A stretch of DNA of 64,000 nucleotides from NCBI GenBank assembly GCA_963791545.1, contig CAWBSR010000015.1, forward strand, positions 558,001 through 622,000, read 5' to 3'. Of the stretch, positions 43,518 through 53,268 are shown in pieces. Made by a program: the position numbers and the translations under genes. Source of the stretch: JALYXV01 sp963791545. Lineage in GTDB: Bacteria; Actinomycetota; Acidimicrobiia; Acidimicrobiales; Palsa-688. The number at the start of each line of letters is the position of its first letter. Position 1 is the first letter of the stretch. The notes below the pieces were generated by a model. It searched no databases. It had not been told where the DNA came from and was given only the letters and a program-made list of their open reading frames with translations.

Positions 43518-44564
43518 GTGAGCGCCAGTCCCGCCTCCACCGTGGCCGACACCGAGCCCGGGCGCGCCCCCATGTTGGACATGCTCCCCGTCGCCCTCGA
43601 CGCCATGGGTGGCGACCGGGCCCCCGACCAGATCGTGGAAGGGGCGCGCCAGGCGGTGGCGCTGGGGATACCGGTGCTGCTGGTCGGCGATCCGGATCGA
43701 TTGGGCGATGTCGGCGACCTGCCCATCCATCCCGCCCGCGAGGTCATCTCGATGCACGACGACGCCGCCCAGGGCGTGCGCCGGAAGAAGGACTCGTCGC
43801 TGGTGCGGGCCGCGGAAGCGGTCCGTGACGGCCGGGCGTCGGCGATGGTCAGCGCCGGCAACACGGGCGCCACCATGGCCAGCGCCCTGTTCCGAATGGG
43901 GCGGCTGCCTGGGGTGGCTCGGCCCGCCATCGCCACGCCGATCCCCAAGCCGGGTGGTGGCTACACCGTCCTTATCGACGGGGGCGCCAACGCCGAGTGC
44001 AGCGCCGCCTGGCTGGTGCAGTTCGCCCAGATGGGCTCCGCCTTCGCCAGGCTACGCTTCGGGGTGCGCGACCCCCGGGTGGGCCTGCTGTCGATCGGCG
44101 AGGAGGCCTCCAAGGGCAACACGCTGGTCAAGGAGGCCCACGCCCTGCTGGTGGCGGGGGGCGCCGGGCCCAACGTCAAGTTCATCGGCAACGTGGAGGG
44201 GCGGGACATCATGTCCGACGTGGTCGATGTGGTGGTGACGGACGGCTTCACCGGCAATGTCGCCCTCAAAGCCCTCGAAGGCGGGTTGAAGCTGTTCATC
44301 GGCGCCATCATCGACGTGATGATGTCGACCGATGAGACCCGGGCGGCGTCCAAGGTGCTCTTGCCCGCCCTGGCCCCGCTGGCCGATCAGTTCGATGCCG
44401 ACACCTACGGCGGCGCCATGCTCCTCGGCGTCGACGGGGTGTGCATCATCAGCCACGGCTCTTCGGGACCCCGTGCCATCGTCAACGCCCTCAAGGTGGC
44501 CCGGGACTCGGTCCAGGGGGGCATGGTGGAGCAGGTCAAGGCGGCGGTGGCGGCGGGCAGGTAA
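43518..44564 (+). CDS. plsX: Phosphate acyltransferase PlsX
   Basis: 348 residues. MLPVALDAMGGDRAPDQIVEGA, SMHDDAAQGVRRKKDSSLVRA, AMVSAGNTGATMASALFRMG, YTVLIDGGANAECSAAWLVQF, GNVEGRDIMSDVVDVVVTDGF and YGGAMLLGVDGVCIISHGSSG are PlsX stretches. It makes acyl-phosphate from acyl-ACP for phospholipid synthesis, matching the adjacent acpP. GTG 43518 is used; ATG 43572 and 43581 are in frame close to the conserved start. Confidence 0.93.
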   Translation: MSASPASTVADTEPGRAPMLDMLPVALDAMGGDRAPDQIVEGARQAVALGIPVLLVGDPDRLGDVGDLPIHPAREVISMHDDAAQGVRRKKDSSLVRAAEAVRDGRASAMVSAGNTGATMASALFRMGRLPGVARPAIATPIPKPGGGYTVLIDGGANAECSAAWLVQFAQMGSAFARLRFGVRDPRVGLLSIGEEASKGNTLVKEAHALLVAGGAGPNVKFIGNVEGRDIMSDVVDVVVTDGFTGNVALKALEGGLKLFIGAIIDVMMSTDETRAASKVLLPALAPLADQFDADTYGGAMLLGVDGVCIISHGSSGPRAIVNALKVARDSVQGGMVEQVKAAVAAGR

Positions 44565-44603
44565 CATGACAACCCCCTGCAGACCGATGCGCCAGGAGTG
44601 ACC

Positions 44604-44900
44604 GTGCCTGCCGAAACCCACGTCGAAAAGGCGACCCCCGACCGCCGCGAGGTATTCGAGTTGATCCGCGACCGGCTGGCCGACATCCTCGAGATCGAGC
44701 CGGGGACCATCACCGAAGCAGCCTCGTTCGGCGATGACCTGGGTGCCGACTCGCTGGCGCTGATCGAGTTGGTTGAGGCGCTGGAAGAGGAGCTCAGCGA
44801 GCGCAGCGTCGGATTCCGCATCGACGACGAGGACCTGGAAGACCTGAAGACCGTGCGCGACGCCGTCGACTACGTGGTGGCCAAGCTCGAGGCGGGCTGA
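44604..44900 (+). CDS. acpP: Acyl carrier protein
   Basis: 98 residues. DLGADSLALIELVEALEEEL holds the Ser that carries 4'-phosphopantetheine. The N-terminus is ~15 residues longer than usual. AGGAG (44594-44598) is 5 nt before GTG 44604, so that start is preferred over GTG 44598. The TGA stop is directly followed, in the same frame, by the RNase III reading frame. Confidence 0.92.
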   Translation: MPAETHVEKATPDRREVFELIRDRLADILEIEPGTITEAASFGDDLGADSLALIELVEALEEELSERSVGFRIDDEDLEDLKTVRDAVDYVVAKLEAG

Positions 44901-44912
44901 ACGGGCGCCGAT

Positions 44913-45665
44913 ATCGTCGCCACCCGATCCGGGCTCGAAGGGGCCCCCGAACGCGACGCCCTGGCGGAACGCCTGGCCTGGGAGGTTACCGACGCCGACC
45001 TCCTCCTGCGTTCGCTGTCGCACCGTTCGTGGTGTTCCGAGACCCCGGGGGCCCAGTCCAATGAGCGCCTCGAGTTCCTGGGCGACGCCGTGCTCGGTTT
45101 GGTGGTCACCGACCACCTCTTCCTCACGTACCCCACCCTTCCCGAGGGCGAGCTGGCCAAGGTGCGGGCGTCGGTCGTCAATTCCTCGGTGCTGGCCGAG
45201 CTGGCTGCGGAGCTCCAGGTCGGCGACGCCCTGCTGCTGGGCAAGGGCGAAGGGCAATCGGGCGGCCGCGAGAAGCCTTCGATCCTGGCCGACGCCATGG
45301 AGGCGCTCATTGGCGCCATCTACCTCGATCGGGGCTGGCAGGCGGCGTCGGAACTGGTGATGCGGCTGCTCGGGGAACGGATGGTCGAGGCGGCGGCGGG
45401 GCCCGGGGGTCAGGACTACAAGACCCGGCTCCAGGAGCTGTGCGCCCGCCAGCTCGATGTTCTCCCCGTCTACCAGGTGACCGACGAGGGCCCCGACCAC
45501 GCCAAGCTGTTCGACGCGGTGGTCGTGGTGCGCGGCGCCGTGTGCGGCAGCGGCCACGGTCGCTCCAAGAAACAAGCGGAACAGGCCGCGGCCCGGGTGG
45601 CCTGGGCCCGGCTGACCGGCGAACTGCAGGCCCCGCGCGACGCTCCCGAACATCGGAGTGCCTGA
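44913..45665 (+). CDS. rnc: Ribonuclease III, no canonical start codon
   Basis: About 250 residues. Catalytic motif NERLEFLGDAVLGLVVTDHL, LAKVRASVVNSSVLAEL, LLLGKGEGQSGGREKPSILA, ADAMEALIGAIYLDRGW, and a C-terminal dsRBD (YKTRLQELCARQLDVLPVY; GRSKKQAEQAAARVAWARL). It cleaves dsRNA in rRNA processing. In frame, nothing from the acpP stop (44898) up to the catalytic segment is ATG, GTG or TTG; the first is GTG 45090, which would remove NERLEFLGDA. ATC 44913 is taken as the probable start, with low certainty. mutM overlaps its end by 8 bp. Confidence 0.85.
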   Translation: MVATRSGLEGAPERDALAERLAWEVTDADLLLRSLSHRSWCSETPGAQSNERLEFLGDAVLGLVVTDHLFLTYPTLPEGELAKVRASVVNSSVLAELAAELQVGDALLLGKGEGQSGGREKPSILADAMEALIGAIYLDRGWQAASELVMRLLGERMVEAAAGPGGQDYKTRLQELCARQLDVLPVYQVTDEGPDHAKLFDAVVVVRGAVCGSGHGRSKKQAEQAAARVAWARLTGELQAPRDAPEHRSA

Positions 45666-46488
45666 GCTTCCCGAGGTCGAAACGATCCGCGCCGACCTCG
45701 ACCGCGAGCTCCGGGGGCGCCGGATCGAGCGGGTCACCGCGACCGGGGCCCGGTCGATCCGCCGCCATGGTGACCCGGTGGCCTTCGCCCGGGCCCTGGT
45801 GGGCGCCACCATCGGGCCGGTAGCCCGGCGGGGGAAGTACCTGTTGTTGCCGCTGGAGGGCGGTGGGGATCTGGTGGTGCACCTGGGCATGAGCGGCCAG
45901 CTCCTCGTGGCGGCCCCGGGCGACCCCCAGGTACGGCACACCCACGTGGTACTGGGCTTCGACGACCATGACGGGGGCCGGGACCTGCGCTTCGTGGACC
46001 CCCGGACCTTCGGTGAGGTGTTCGTCGCCGGCGCCGGGACGCCGGAGCTGGCCCACCTGGGCCCCGACCCGCTCGAAGATGTCAAGTCGAACGCCCAACT
46101 GGCCCGACTGCTCCACGGTCGGCGCTCCCAGCTGAAGGCGCTGCTCATGAACCAGCGGTTCCTGGCGGGCATCGGCAACATCTACTCCGACGAGATCCTC
46201 CACGCGGCCCGGCTGCGCTTCGACCGGGCCTCCGACACTCTGAGCGGGGCTGAGGTGCGGCGGTTGTACCGGGCCATGTCGGTCACCCTTAAGGCAGCCG
46301 TCCAGTTGCGAGGATCATCCCTGGCCGATGCGCAGTACCGGGATGTGTTCGGGCGCGTCGGTGCCTTCCAACACCACCATCGGGTTTATGACCGCGAGGG
46401 CCAGGCCTGCACCCGGTGCCGGGCTCCGATCGTGAGGATCAAAACGGGAGGCCGTTCCACCTTCTTCTGCCCCCGCTGCCAGGTGTGA
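45658..46488 (+). CDS. mutM: Formamidopyrimidine-DNA glycosylase
   Basis: 276 residues. MPELPEVETIRADLDREL (Pro1 nucleophile), RRGKYLLLPL, VHLGMSGQLLV, FLAGIGNIYSDEILHAARL, and the C-terminal zinc finger with CTRCRAPIVRIKTGGRSTFF and CPRC. It removes 8-oxoguanine and formamidopyrimidines. GTG 45658 gives the family N-terminus and overlaps rnc. Confidence 0.95.
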   Translation: MPELPEVETIRADLDRELRGRRIERVTATGARSIRRHGDPVAFARALVGATIGPVARRGKYLLLPLEGGGDLVVHLGMSGQLLVAAPGDPQVRHTHVVLGFDDHDGGRDLRFVDPRTFGEVFVAGAGTPELAHLGPDPLEDVKSNAQLARLLHGRRSQLKALLMNQRFLAGIGNIYSDEILHAARLRFDRASDTLSGAEVRRLYRAMSVTLKAAVQLRGSSLADAQYRDVFGRVGAFQHHHRVYDREGQACTRCRAPIVRIKTGGRSTFFCPRCQV

Positions 46489-46522
46489 CGGGGGGTCGCA
46501 CAGCGAGGGCCGCCGCCGACGC

Positions 46523-46528
46523 TAGGTT
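46523..46528 (+). promoter_or_regulatory. -10-like hexamer TAGGTT for smc
   Basis: 9 nt before GTG 46538. Confidence 0.4.
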
Positions 46529-46537
46529 GGCCGCACC

Positions 46538-49500
46538 GTGTTCTTGAAGTCGCTGACCCTGAAGGGTTTCAAATCCTTCGCCGAGACCACCACGTTGAAT
46601 TTCGAGCCTGGGGTGACTGTCGTGGTGGGCCCCAACGGCAGCGGCAAGTCCAACATCGTGGACGCGGTGGCCTGGGTGCTGGGCGCCCAGAGCCCCCGGA
46701 CCGTGCGGTCCTCCAAGATGGAGGACGTCATCTTCGCGGGGACGCCCAAGCGTCCCGCCCTGGGCCGGGCCGAGGTGTCGCTGACGATCGACAACCAGGC
46801 GGGTTTGCTGCCGATCGCGTTCTCCGAGGTAACCGTGACCCGCACCCTGTTCCGCTCCGGGGACAGCGAGTACGCCATCAACGGTGCCCCGTGCCGGCTG
46901 CTCGATGTCCAGGAGCTGCTGTCGGACACCGGTGTCGGCCGTCAGCAGCACGTCATCGTCTCCCAGGGCCAGCTCGACGGGGTCCTGAACGCCCGCCCCG
47001 AAGAACGCCGCCTCATCATCGAGGAGGCGGCGGGGATCCTCAAGTACCGCAAGCGCAAGGAGCGGGCCGAGCGACGCCTGGACGCCACTGAGGGCAGCCT
47101 GCTGCGGCTCCAGGACCTCCTCCGCGAGGTCCGGCGCCAGCTGCGGCCGCTGGAACGCCAGGCCGACGCGGCCCGCCGCCACGACGAGCTGGCCGGGGAG
47201 CTGGCCCGCATCCGCCGCCACCTGGTGGGGCGGGAACTTGCCGTGGTCGAGGCCCGCCTGGTCAGCTCGGCCGGAGCCCGGGCCGACCTGGCTCGGGCCG
47301 AGGACCAGTGCCGCCTGGGCCTGCGCCAGCTCGACGAAGCCGTCGCCCAGGCCGAGAGCCAGCTATCGGTCGTCCGCCAGCGGGCCGACGGGCTCGACCT
47401 CGCCGACGCCCTTTCGCGGGCGGAACGCCTGGGTGCGACCGCCCGGGGTCTGGTGGCGCTGATCGGCGAGCGCCAGCGGGCCGCGGAGCGGGACCGCCAG
47501 GCCGCCCTCGACCAGGACGTGGTGGCCAGCCTCGAGGCGGAGGCGGCCCAGGTGGCCGAGGAACTGATCACCACCGAAGGCGAGGCGGCATCGCTGGTGC
47601 CCCAGGTCGAGGATCTGGCGAGAGCGGAAGCCGAGGTCGCAGCCGAGGTCCACGCCCTGGAGCAGGGGGTTCCCGGGCCCGCCTCCGTCGCCGAGGGGGC
47701 GGCCGCGGGTGAGGTGCGCGCCGAGCTGGTCGCCCTGCGGGCCGGCCTGGACAGCACCCGCGGCGAGTTGCGCCGCCTTGACGGCCGCCGCCAGACCCTG
47801 GAGATCCGCAAGACCCGAACCGACGACGAACTGGCCCGGCTGGCCGCCGAGGGGTCCGATGACGCGACCGAGGAAGTCCTGGCGGCCGCCGCGGCGGCGG
47901 CCTCCGAGCGTCGGGAGTCGGCCCAGCAGGCCCTGGCCGGCGCCGAAGCCGTCCGCCGGCAGTCCGAAAGCGAGCAACATCTGTGGTCGGCCCGAGCCGA
48001 GGCGCTGGCTCTGAGCCTCGACGAAGCCCGGGCCCGGGCTGGGGTGGCCCGCTTGGCGGAGGTCTCCGGGGTGGTCGGGACCCTTCTGGAGTGCGTCGAA
48101 GTCGACGAGGGCTGGGGCCCCGCCTTTGAGGCGGCGGCCGGTGAGGCGGTGGCCGCCGTCCTGGTTGAGGGGGTCGACGCGGCTCGGGCGAGCCTAAGCC
48201 TTCTCCTGGCCCTGAACGCGCCGGGTGCCGTACTGCCCCTGCTGGAGGGACGAGGACGAGGCCGCGGTCCCGGTCGAGGTCCCGGCCGGGGTGCCCGGGG
48301 CCGCCAGTTCGCTGCGGGCCCGGGTCCGCTCCCGCCTCCCCGCCGTGGCCCGGCTCCTGGATCGCCTCCTGGCCTCTACCGTCGTGGTGGACGGCGACTG
48401 GCACCAGGCCGTGGACGTGGCCCTGGTGGCGCCTCATCTGGTGGTCGTGACCCGGGCCGGGGACCGGTTCACCGCCAGTGGATGGAGCACCGGCGCCGGT
48501 ATGAGCGGGGCCACCGGCGCCGCCCTGGAGGAAGCCACGGCCCGCGCCGCCAAGTCAGCCGAGGCGGTCGCCACCCATATGTCGGCGTGCTCGCTCGCCC
48601 GGGCGACGCTGCAGCAGGCCACGGGAGACGACAACGAGGCCCATCGCCGCCTCGACGGCTACATCGTGCGCCGGGGCGCCCGGGTCCAGGCCATGGGCCG
48701 GGCCGGCGCCGAGCGTCAGGAGGCTTTGGCCGAGCTGGCCGCGATTCGCGCCCAGCGGGTGGAGCTGGCGGCGCGCCTGGATCGGGAGGCCAAGCGCATC
48801 GAGCAGCTCGAGGAGCTGCTGCCCCGGCTCGAGGAGCTGGCCGCGGCCCGTGCCGAGCGGGCCCTGCGTCGACCGGGCCCACCGGGCCCGGCTGGCCGAG
48901 CGATCGACGGCGCTGGCCGCCCTCCGGCGCGATGTCGAGGTGCGGGCGGCGGCCCTGGAGCAGCGCCGGACCATGCTCAGCCGGCGCCTGGCCGACATCG
49001 ACAACCGGCTCCAACACGACGCCGACCAGCGCCGGCACCTGGCTGCCCGGCGGGGACAGCAGGCCCGCACGGCAGTGGTCGCAGAACGACTCGGCCTCTT
49101 GGTGGCGTCGCGGGTGCAGCAGCTCGAGACCCTCGTGGCCTACCTCCGCAACGCCCGGCGCGAGGAGTCGCAGGCGGTGCAGCTGGCCACCGCTGATTTG
49201 GACGAACTGAGGCGGCAGCGGGCGGCGTCGGAGCGCCACCTTTCGGAGCTTCGGGAACGCAGCTCCCGGGCCCACATGGAGCAGACCGAGGCCCAGGTGC
49301 GGCGAGAGGCGCTGGTGGAGACGGTCCGGCGGGAGTTGGACTGCGAGATCGAGACCACCCGCGACGCCCCGTGCCCGGTGCTGCCGCCCGGTTCCAGCCC
49401 CGCCGGCCGGGTCCGGGACCTGGAGCGCGAGATCCGGCTCATGGGCCCCATCAACCCGTTGGCGCTGGAGGAGTTCGCGGCCCTGCAGGAGCGCCAGGCG

Positions 49501-50043
49501 TTCCTGGAAGGCCAGCTGGAGGATGTCCGGTCGGCCCGCAGGGAGCTGGGCAAGGTCATCCGGGCCGTCGATGCCGAGATTGTCGAGGTGTTCCGGGCCG
49601 CCTACGCCGACGTGGCCGAGAACTTCGAGCGGTTGTTCACCACCCTGTTCCCGGGGGGCCAGGGGCGGTTACGCCTCACCGACCCCGATCACCTGCTGGA
49701 GACCGGCATCGAGGTCGAGGCCCGGCCGTCCGGGAAGAACATCCGCCGCCTGTCGCTGCTGTCGGGCGGCGAGCGCAGCCTCACCGCGCTGGCGCTGCTG
49801 TTTGCGGTGTTCCGGAGCCGGCCCTCGCCTTTCTACATGATGGACGAGGTCGAGGCGGCCCTGGACGATGTCAACCTGCTGCGTTTCCTGGACCTGCTGC
49901 GCGAGTTCCGCCAGGAGGCCCAGCTCCTGGTGGTCAGCCACCAAAAGCGCACCATGGAGGCCGCCGACTGGCTCTACGGAGTGACCATGCAACCGGGCGG
50001 CTCGTCGATCGTCGTGAGCGAGCGGATCGCCGCCAGCGCCTGA
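46538..50043 (+). CDS. smc: Chromosome segregation ATPase Smc, reading frame broken by two +1 shifts
   Basis: N-terminal VFLKSLTLKGFKSFAETTTL, Walker A VVGPNGSGKSNIVDAVAWVLG, VSQGQLDGVLNARPEERRLI, a coiled coil from ~170, then hinge sequence VVGTLLECVEVDEGWGPAFE. The frame leaves this track near 48247-48249 (GAGGGAC; an extra G would explain it), continues in the next frame (DEDEAAVPVEVPAGV) to about 48869-48871, then shifts again (junction ALR / DRAHRARLAERST). The end is intact: LMGPINPLALEEFAALQER, signature LSLLSGGERSLTALALLF, Walker B FYMMDEVEAALDDVN, LLVVSHQKRTMEAAD. Full coding content is present, so sequencing indels are at least as likely as a pseudogene. Confidence 0.88.
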
Positions 50044-50090
50044 CGGCGTTCGCCAGCGCCTGACGGCGTTCGCCAGCGCCTGACGGCGTC
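50031..50090 (+). repeat. 20-bp tandem repeat, three copies, containing the smc stop
   Basis: Three copies of cgccagcgcctgacggcgt(t/c) run through the smc TGA at 50041-50043. Period not a multiple of three. Confidence 0.95.
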
Positions 50091-50105
50091 GCCGGTTGCC
50101 CCCGG

Positions 50106-50111
50106 TAGGCT
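50106..50111 (+). promoter_or_regulatory. -10-like hexamer TAGGCT for ftsY
   Basis: 12 nt before ATG 50124. Confidence 0.35.
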
Positions 50112-50123
50112 TCGAATCCACCT

Positions 50124-51304
50124 ATGACGCTCGTCCTGCTGATCGCCCTGCTCGTCATCGTGGCCGCCTCGGCGACGGCAATCACCCTGACCCGCCGGCG
50201 GGGCCGGGGCCCCGAGCTCGAGCCGCCGCCGTCGCCCCCGGCCGTGGGGACCCCGATGTCACCTGCGCCGTCCCCGGTGGAGGCGCCGGCCGGCGAGCTC
50301 ACCGCCGAGCAGGTCGAGGAGATCGAACGGGCCCTGGCCGAGGCCACCGTTGCCGCCCCGCCCGCCCCGGCGGAGGAACCGGCGCCTCCTGCACCGGTGC
50401 CGCCGGCGGTCAAACCCAGTTTCCGGGACCGGCTGGGCAAGGCTCGGTTCCTCCTGGCCGGCTACCTGGGCTCAGTCCGCTCCCGGGAGAAGATCACCGA
50501 TGAGACCTGGGACGACCTCGAAGAGGCGCTCATCCGCGCCGACGTGGGGGTGGAAACCACGGCTTCGGTTCTCGACGAGCTGCGGTCCCGGGTCAAGAAG
50601 GAGGGCATTTCCGATCCCGAGGCTCTCCTCGACGCCCTGAAGGCCGACCTCACGTCGCGCTTGCAGGGCGACCGCACGCTGGCGTTCCAACCGGGTGCCC
50701 TCAACGTGTGGCTGTTCGTCGGTGTCAACGGCGTCGGCAAGACGACCACGATCGGCAAGCTCGGCCTGCAAGCCGCCAACGAAGGGCGGTCGGTGATCAT
50801 GGCCGCCGGGGACACGTTCCGCGCCGCCGCCGCCGACCAGTTGCAGCTGTGGGCCAAACGGGTGGGAGCGGATCTGGTGCGCGGCGCCGAGGGGGGCGAC
50901 CCCGGGGCGGTGGTGTTCGACGCCAAGAACGCGGCGCCGCCCGCGGTACCGACCTGATACTGGCTGACACCGCGGGCCGGCTGCACACCAAGATCAACCT
51001 CATGGAGGAACTGAAGAAGGTACGCCGGGTGGCGGAGCGGGACCCGGGGACCCTGAACGAGGTCCTCCTCGTCATCGACGCCACGACGGGGCAGAACGGC
51101 CTCGTCCAGGCCAAGGAATTCGCGGCCGCGGTCGGCGTCACCGGCGTCGTGCTCACCAAGCTCGACGGCACCGCCAAAGGCGGCATCGCCCTCGCCATCC
51201 AGAGCGAACTGGGCATCCCCATCAAGCTGGTAGGCCTGGGCGAGGGCCCCGAGGACCTGATCGACTTCAACGCCGAGGAGTTCGTCGAGGCCATCTTCGG
51301 CTGA
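50124..51304 (+). CDS. ftsY: Signal recognition particle receptor FtsY, reading frame broken once
   Basis: N-terminal membrane helix (VLLIALLVIVAASATAIT) and acidic Pro-rich linker, then the N domain (RDRLGKARFLLAGYL) and G domain: FVGVNGVGKTTTIGKLG, MAAGDTFRAAAADQLQLWAKR. After VVFDA the frame ends at a stop at 50957, but the true continuation is in another frame (GTDLILADTAGRLHTK; LLVIDATTGQNGLVQAK; VVLTKLDGTAKGGIA) to 51304. A missing base near 50936-50941 (gcggcgccgcccgcggt) restores one frame. Receptor for SRP at the membrane; ffh follows. Confidence 0.88.
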
Positions 51305-51342
51305 GTTCGATTGAGCCGGACGGACCACCGGCCGCTATCGGG

Positions 51343-51348
51343 TACCCT
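51343..51348 (+). promoter_or_regulatory. -10-like hexamer TACCCT for ffh
   Basis: 11 nt before ATG 51360. Confidence 0.35.
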
Positions 51349-51359
51349 CGCAAGCCGCA

Positions 51360-52688
51360 ATGTTTTCTTCACTCTCGGATCGCTTCGACGTCATTTTCTC
51401 CCGCTTGCGCAGCCGAGGACGGCTGAGCGAAGCCGACGTCGACGAAATCCTCCGGGAGATCCGCCTCGCGCTGCTCCAGGCCGACGTCAACATCAAGGTG
51501 GTCCGGACCTTCATCGGCCGGATCAAGGAGAAGGCCACCGGCGCTGAGCTCTCCCAGAGCCTGACGCCGGGACAGCAGGTGATCAGGATCGTCCACGACG
51601 AGCTGGTCACCATCCTCGGCGGCGAGGCGCTCAAGATCACCTACTCGGGCCGGCCGCCGACCGTCGTGCTGCTGGCGGGACTGCAAGGCTCGGGCAAGAC
51701 CACGGCGGCCGGCAAGCTGGCCCGCTGGTTCAAGCAGCAGGGCCGCAACCCCCTCCTCGTGGGCGCCGACCTGCAACGGCCGGCCGCCGTCGAGCAGCTG
51801 CGGGTCCTCGGGGGTCAGGTCGGCGTTCCCGTCTTCAGCGAGGCGTCGGACCCGGTGACAGTCGCCAAGGCGGGTCTCGAGGAGGCCCGGCGCCTGGGCA
51901 AGGACGTCCTGATCGTCGACACCGCGGGGCGCCTTGCCATCGACGAGGAGCTGATGGAGGAGGTCCGGCGGATCTCCCAGACCGTCGAGCCCCACTTCAC
52001 GTTCCTCGTTATCGACGCCATGACCGGCCAGGACGCCGTGAACGTCGCCGAGGCGTTCCACGAGACCCTCAACCTCGACGGCGTCATCCTGACCAAGCTG
52101 GACGGCGACGCCCGCGGCGGCGCCGCCCTCTCGGTCAAGGAGGTGGTGGGCAAGCCCATCGCCTTCGCCTCGACCGGTGAGCGCCTGGCCGACTTCGAGC
52201 CGTTCTACCCCGACCGGATGGCGGGGCGCATCCTCGGCATGGGCGACGTCCTCACGCTCATCGAGAAGGCGGAACAGTCCTACGACAAGGACGTCGCCGA
52301 AAAGGCGGCAGCCCGCCTGCAGGAGGGCGCCTTCACCCTCGAGGACTTCCTCGAGCAGATGCAGGAAGTCAAGAAGATGGGTCCCCTCTCGGGGATCGTC
52401 GGTATGCTCCCGGGAATACCGAAAGAGCTCAAGAACGCCAATATCAGCGACAAGGAGCTCGGTCGGGTAGAAGCAATCATTCACTCGATGACCCTGGCTG
52501 AGCGCCGCGACCCGGCGCTGATCAACGGCTCGAGGCGCCAGCGCATTGCCAACGGAAGCGGCTCGACGGTTTCTGAGGTCAATCTGCTGCTCAAGCAGTT
52601 CAAGGAAATGCAGAAGATGATGAAACAATTCAGTGGGATGCCCGGAATGGGCCGGGCTCTCAACAAGAAAAAGAAGAGGAAGAAGTAG
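51360..52688 (+). CDS. ffh: Signal recognition particle protein Ffh
   Basis: 442 residues. N domain SLSDRFDVIFSRLRSRG, G domain VVLLAGLQGSGKTTAAGKLA, LVGADLQRPAAVEQL, VLIVDTAGRLAIDEELMEE, DGVILTKLDGDARGGAALS; M domain GAFTLEDFLEQMQEVKKMGP and GSGSTVSEVNLLLKQFKEMQ with Met-rich QMQKMMKQFSGMPGMG-type helices, and a Lys-rich end. Full length, partners FtsY. ATG 51360. Confidence 0.97.
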   Translation: MFSSLSDRFDVIFSRLRSRGRLSEADVDEILREIRLALLQADVNIKVVRTFIGRIKEKATGAELSQSLTPGQQVIRIVHDELVTILGGEALKITYSGRPPTVVLLAGLQGSGKTTAAGKLARWFKQQGRNPLLVGADLQRPAAVEQLRVLGGQVGVPVFSEASDPVTVAKAGLEEARRLGKDVLIVDTAGRLAIDEELMEEVRRISQTVEPHFTFLVIDAMTGQDAVNVAEAFHETLNLDGVILTKLDGDARGGAALSVKEVVGKPIAFASTGERLADFEPFYPDRMAGRILGMGDVLTLIEKAEQSYDKDVAEKAAARLQEGAFTLEDFLEQMQEVKKMGPLSGIVGMLPGIPKELKNANISDKELGRVEAIIHSMTLAERRDPALINGSRRQRIANGSGSTVSEVNLLLKQFKEMQKMMKQFSGMPGMGRALNKKKKRKK

Positions 52689-52690
52689 TC

Positions 52691-52978
52691 ATGGCCGTAA
52701 AGCTCCGCTTGATGCGCATGGGCAAGAAGAAGCAGCCGACCTACCGGATCGTGGCGGCCGACAGCCGCTCGCCGCGCGATGGCCGTTTCATCGAGATCCT
52801 GGGCACCTACCAGCCCCGCGCCGATCCCTCCGTCATCCAGATCGACCACGTCAAGGCGGCCAAGTGGCTGGCCGACGGTGCCCAGCCGACCGAGCGGGTC
52901 GCCAAGATCCTGAAGGAGTCAGGTCATGGATTGGCGTCGGACCACAACGTGTCTGACCCGGGCGTGACCCTCAAGTGA
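52691..52978 (+). CDS. rpsP: 30S ribosomal protein S16
   Basis: 95 residues. MAVKLRLMRMGKKKQPTYRI, DSRSPRDGRFIEILGTYQPR and AKWLADGAQPTERVAKIL match S16. Starts one codon after ffh and overlaps the KH-domain gene by 4 bp. Confidence 0.97.
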   Translation: MAVKLRLMRMGKKKQPTYRIVAADSRSPRDGRFIEILGTYQPRADPSVIQIDHVKAAKWLADGAQPTERVAKILKESGHGLASDHNVSDPGVTLK

Positions 52979-53259
52979 CCACCGACGCCGTCGGCGCCAC
53001 GGACGGCGCGGTTCGCGGCGCCATGGCCCGCGACGTGCTGGAGTTTGTCGCCAAGAGCATCGTCGACGACCCCGACAGTGTCGTCATCGACATGGATGAG
53101 GGCCGCCGGGGCGATCTCCGGTTGTCCCTGCGGGTGTCGCCCGAGGACATGGGCAAGGTGATCGGCCGCCGGGGCCGGGTGGCCCAGGCCATCCGGGCCG
53201 TGGTCCGGGCCGCCGGTGCCCGCGAAGGGGTCGAGGTCGCAGTCGACATCGTCGACTAG
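52975..53259 (+). CDS. khpA: KH-domain RNA-binding protein KhpA
   Basis: 94 residues. MARDVLEFVAKSIVDDPDSV, LSLRVSPEDMGKVIGRRGRV with the GxxG loop (GRRG), AIRAVVRAAGAREG. KhpA binds RNA and, with KhpB, affects cell division in several bacteria. Position between rpsP and rimM is conserved. GTG 52975 overlaps rpsP. Confidence 0.93.
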   Translation: MTTDAVGATDGAVRGAMARDVLEFVAKSIVDDPDSVVIDMDEGRRGDLRLSLRVSPEDMGKVIGRRGRVAQAIRAVVRAAGAREGVEVAVDIVD

Positions 53260-53268
53260 CTGACGCTC

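Noticed and set aside
46538..49210. Treating the first smc frame as a separate 890-residue protein
   Set aside because: After ~48250 it reads Gly/Arg/Pro-rich nonsense while real Smc sequence continues in another frame.
50106..50124. tRNA T-loop-like TTCGAATC
   Set aside because: No acceptor or anticodon arms; it is the short leader of ftsY.
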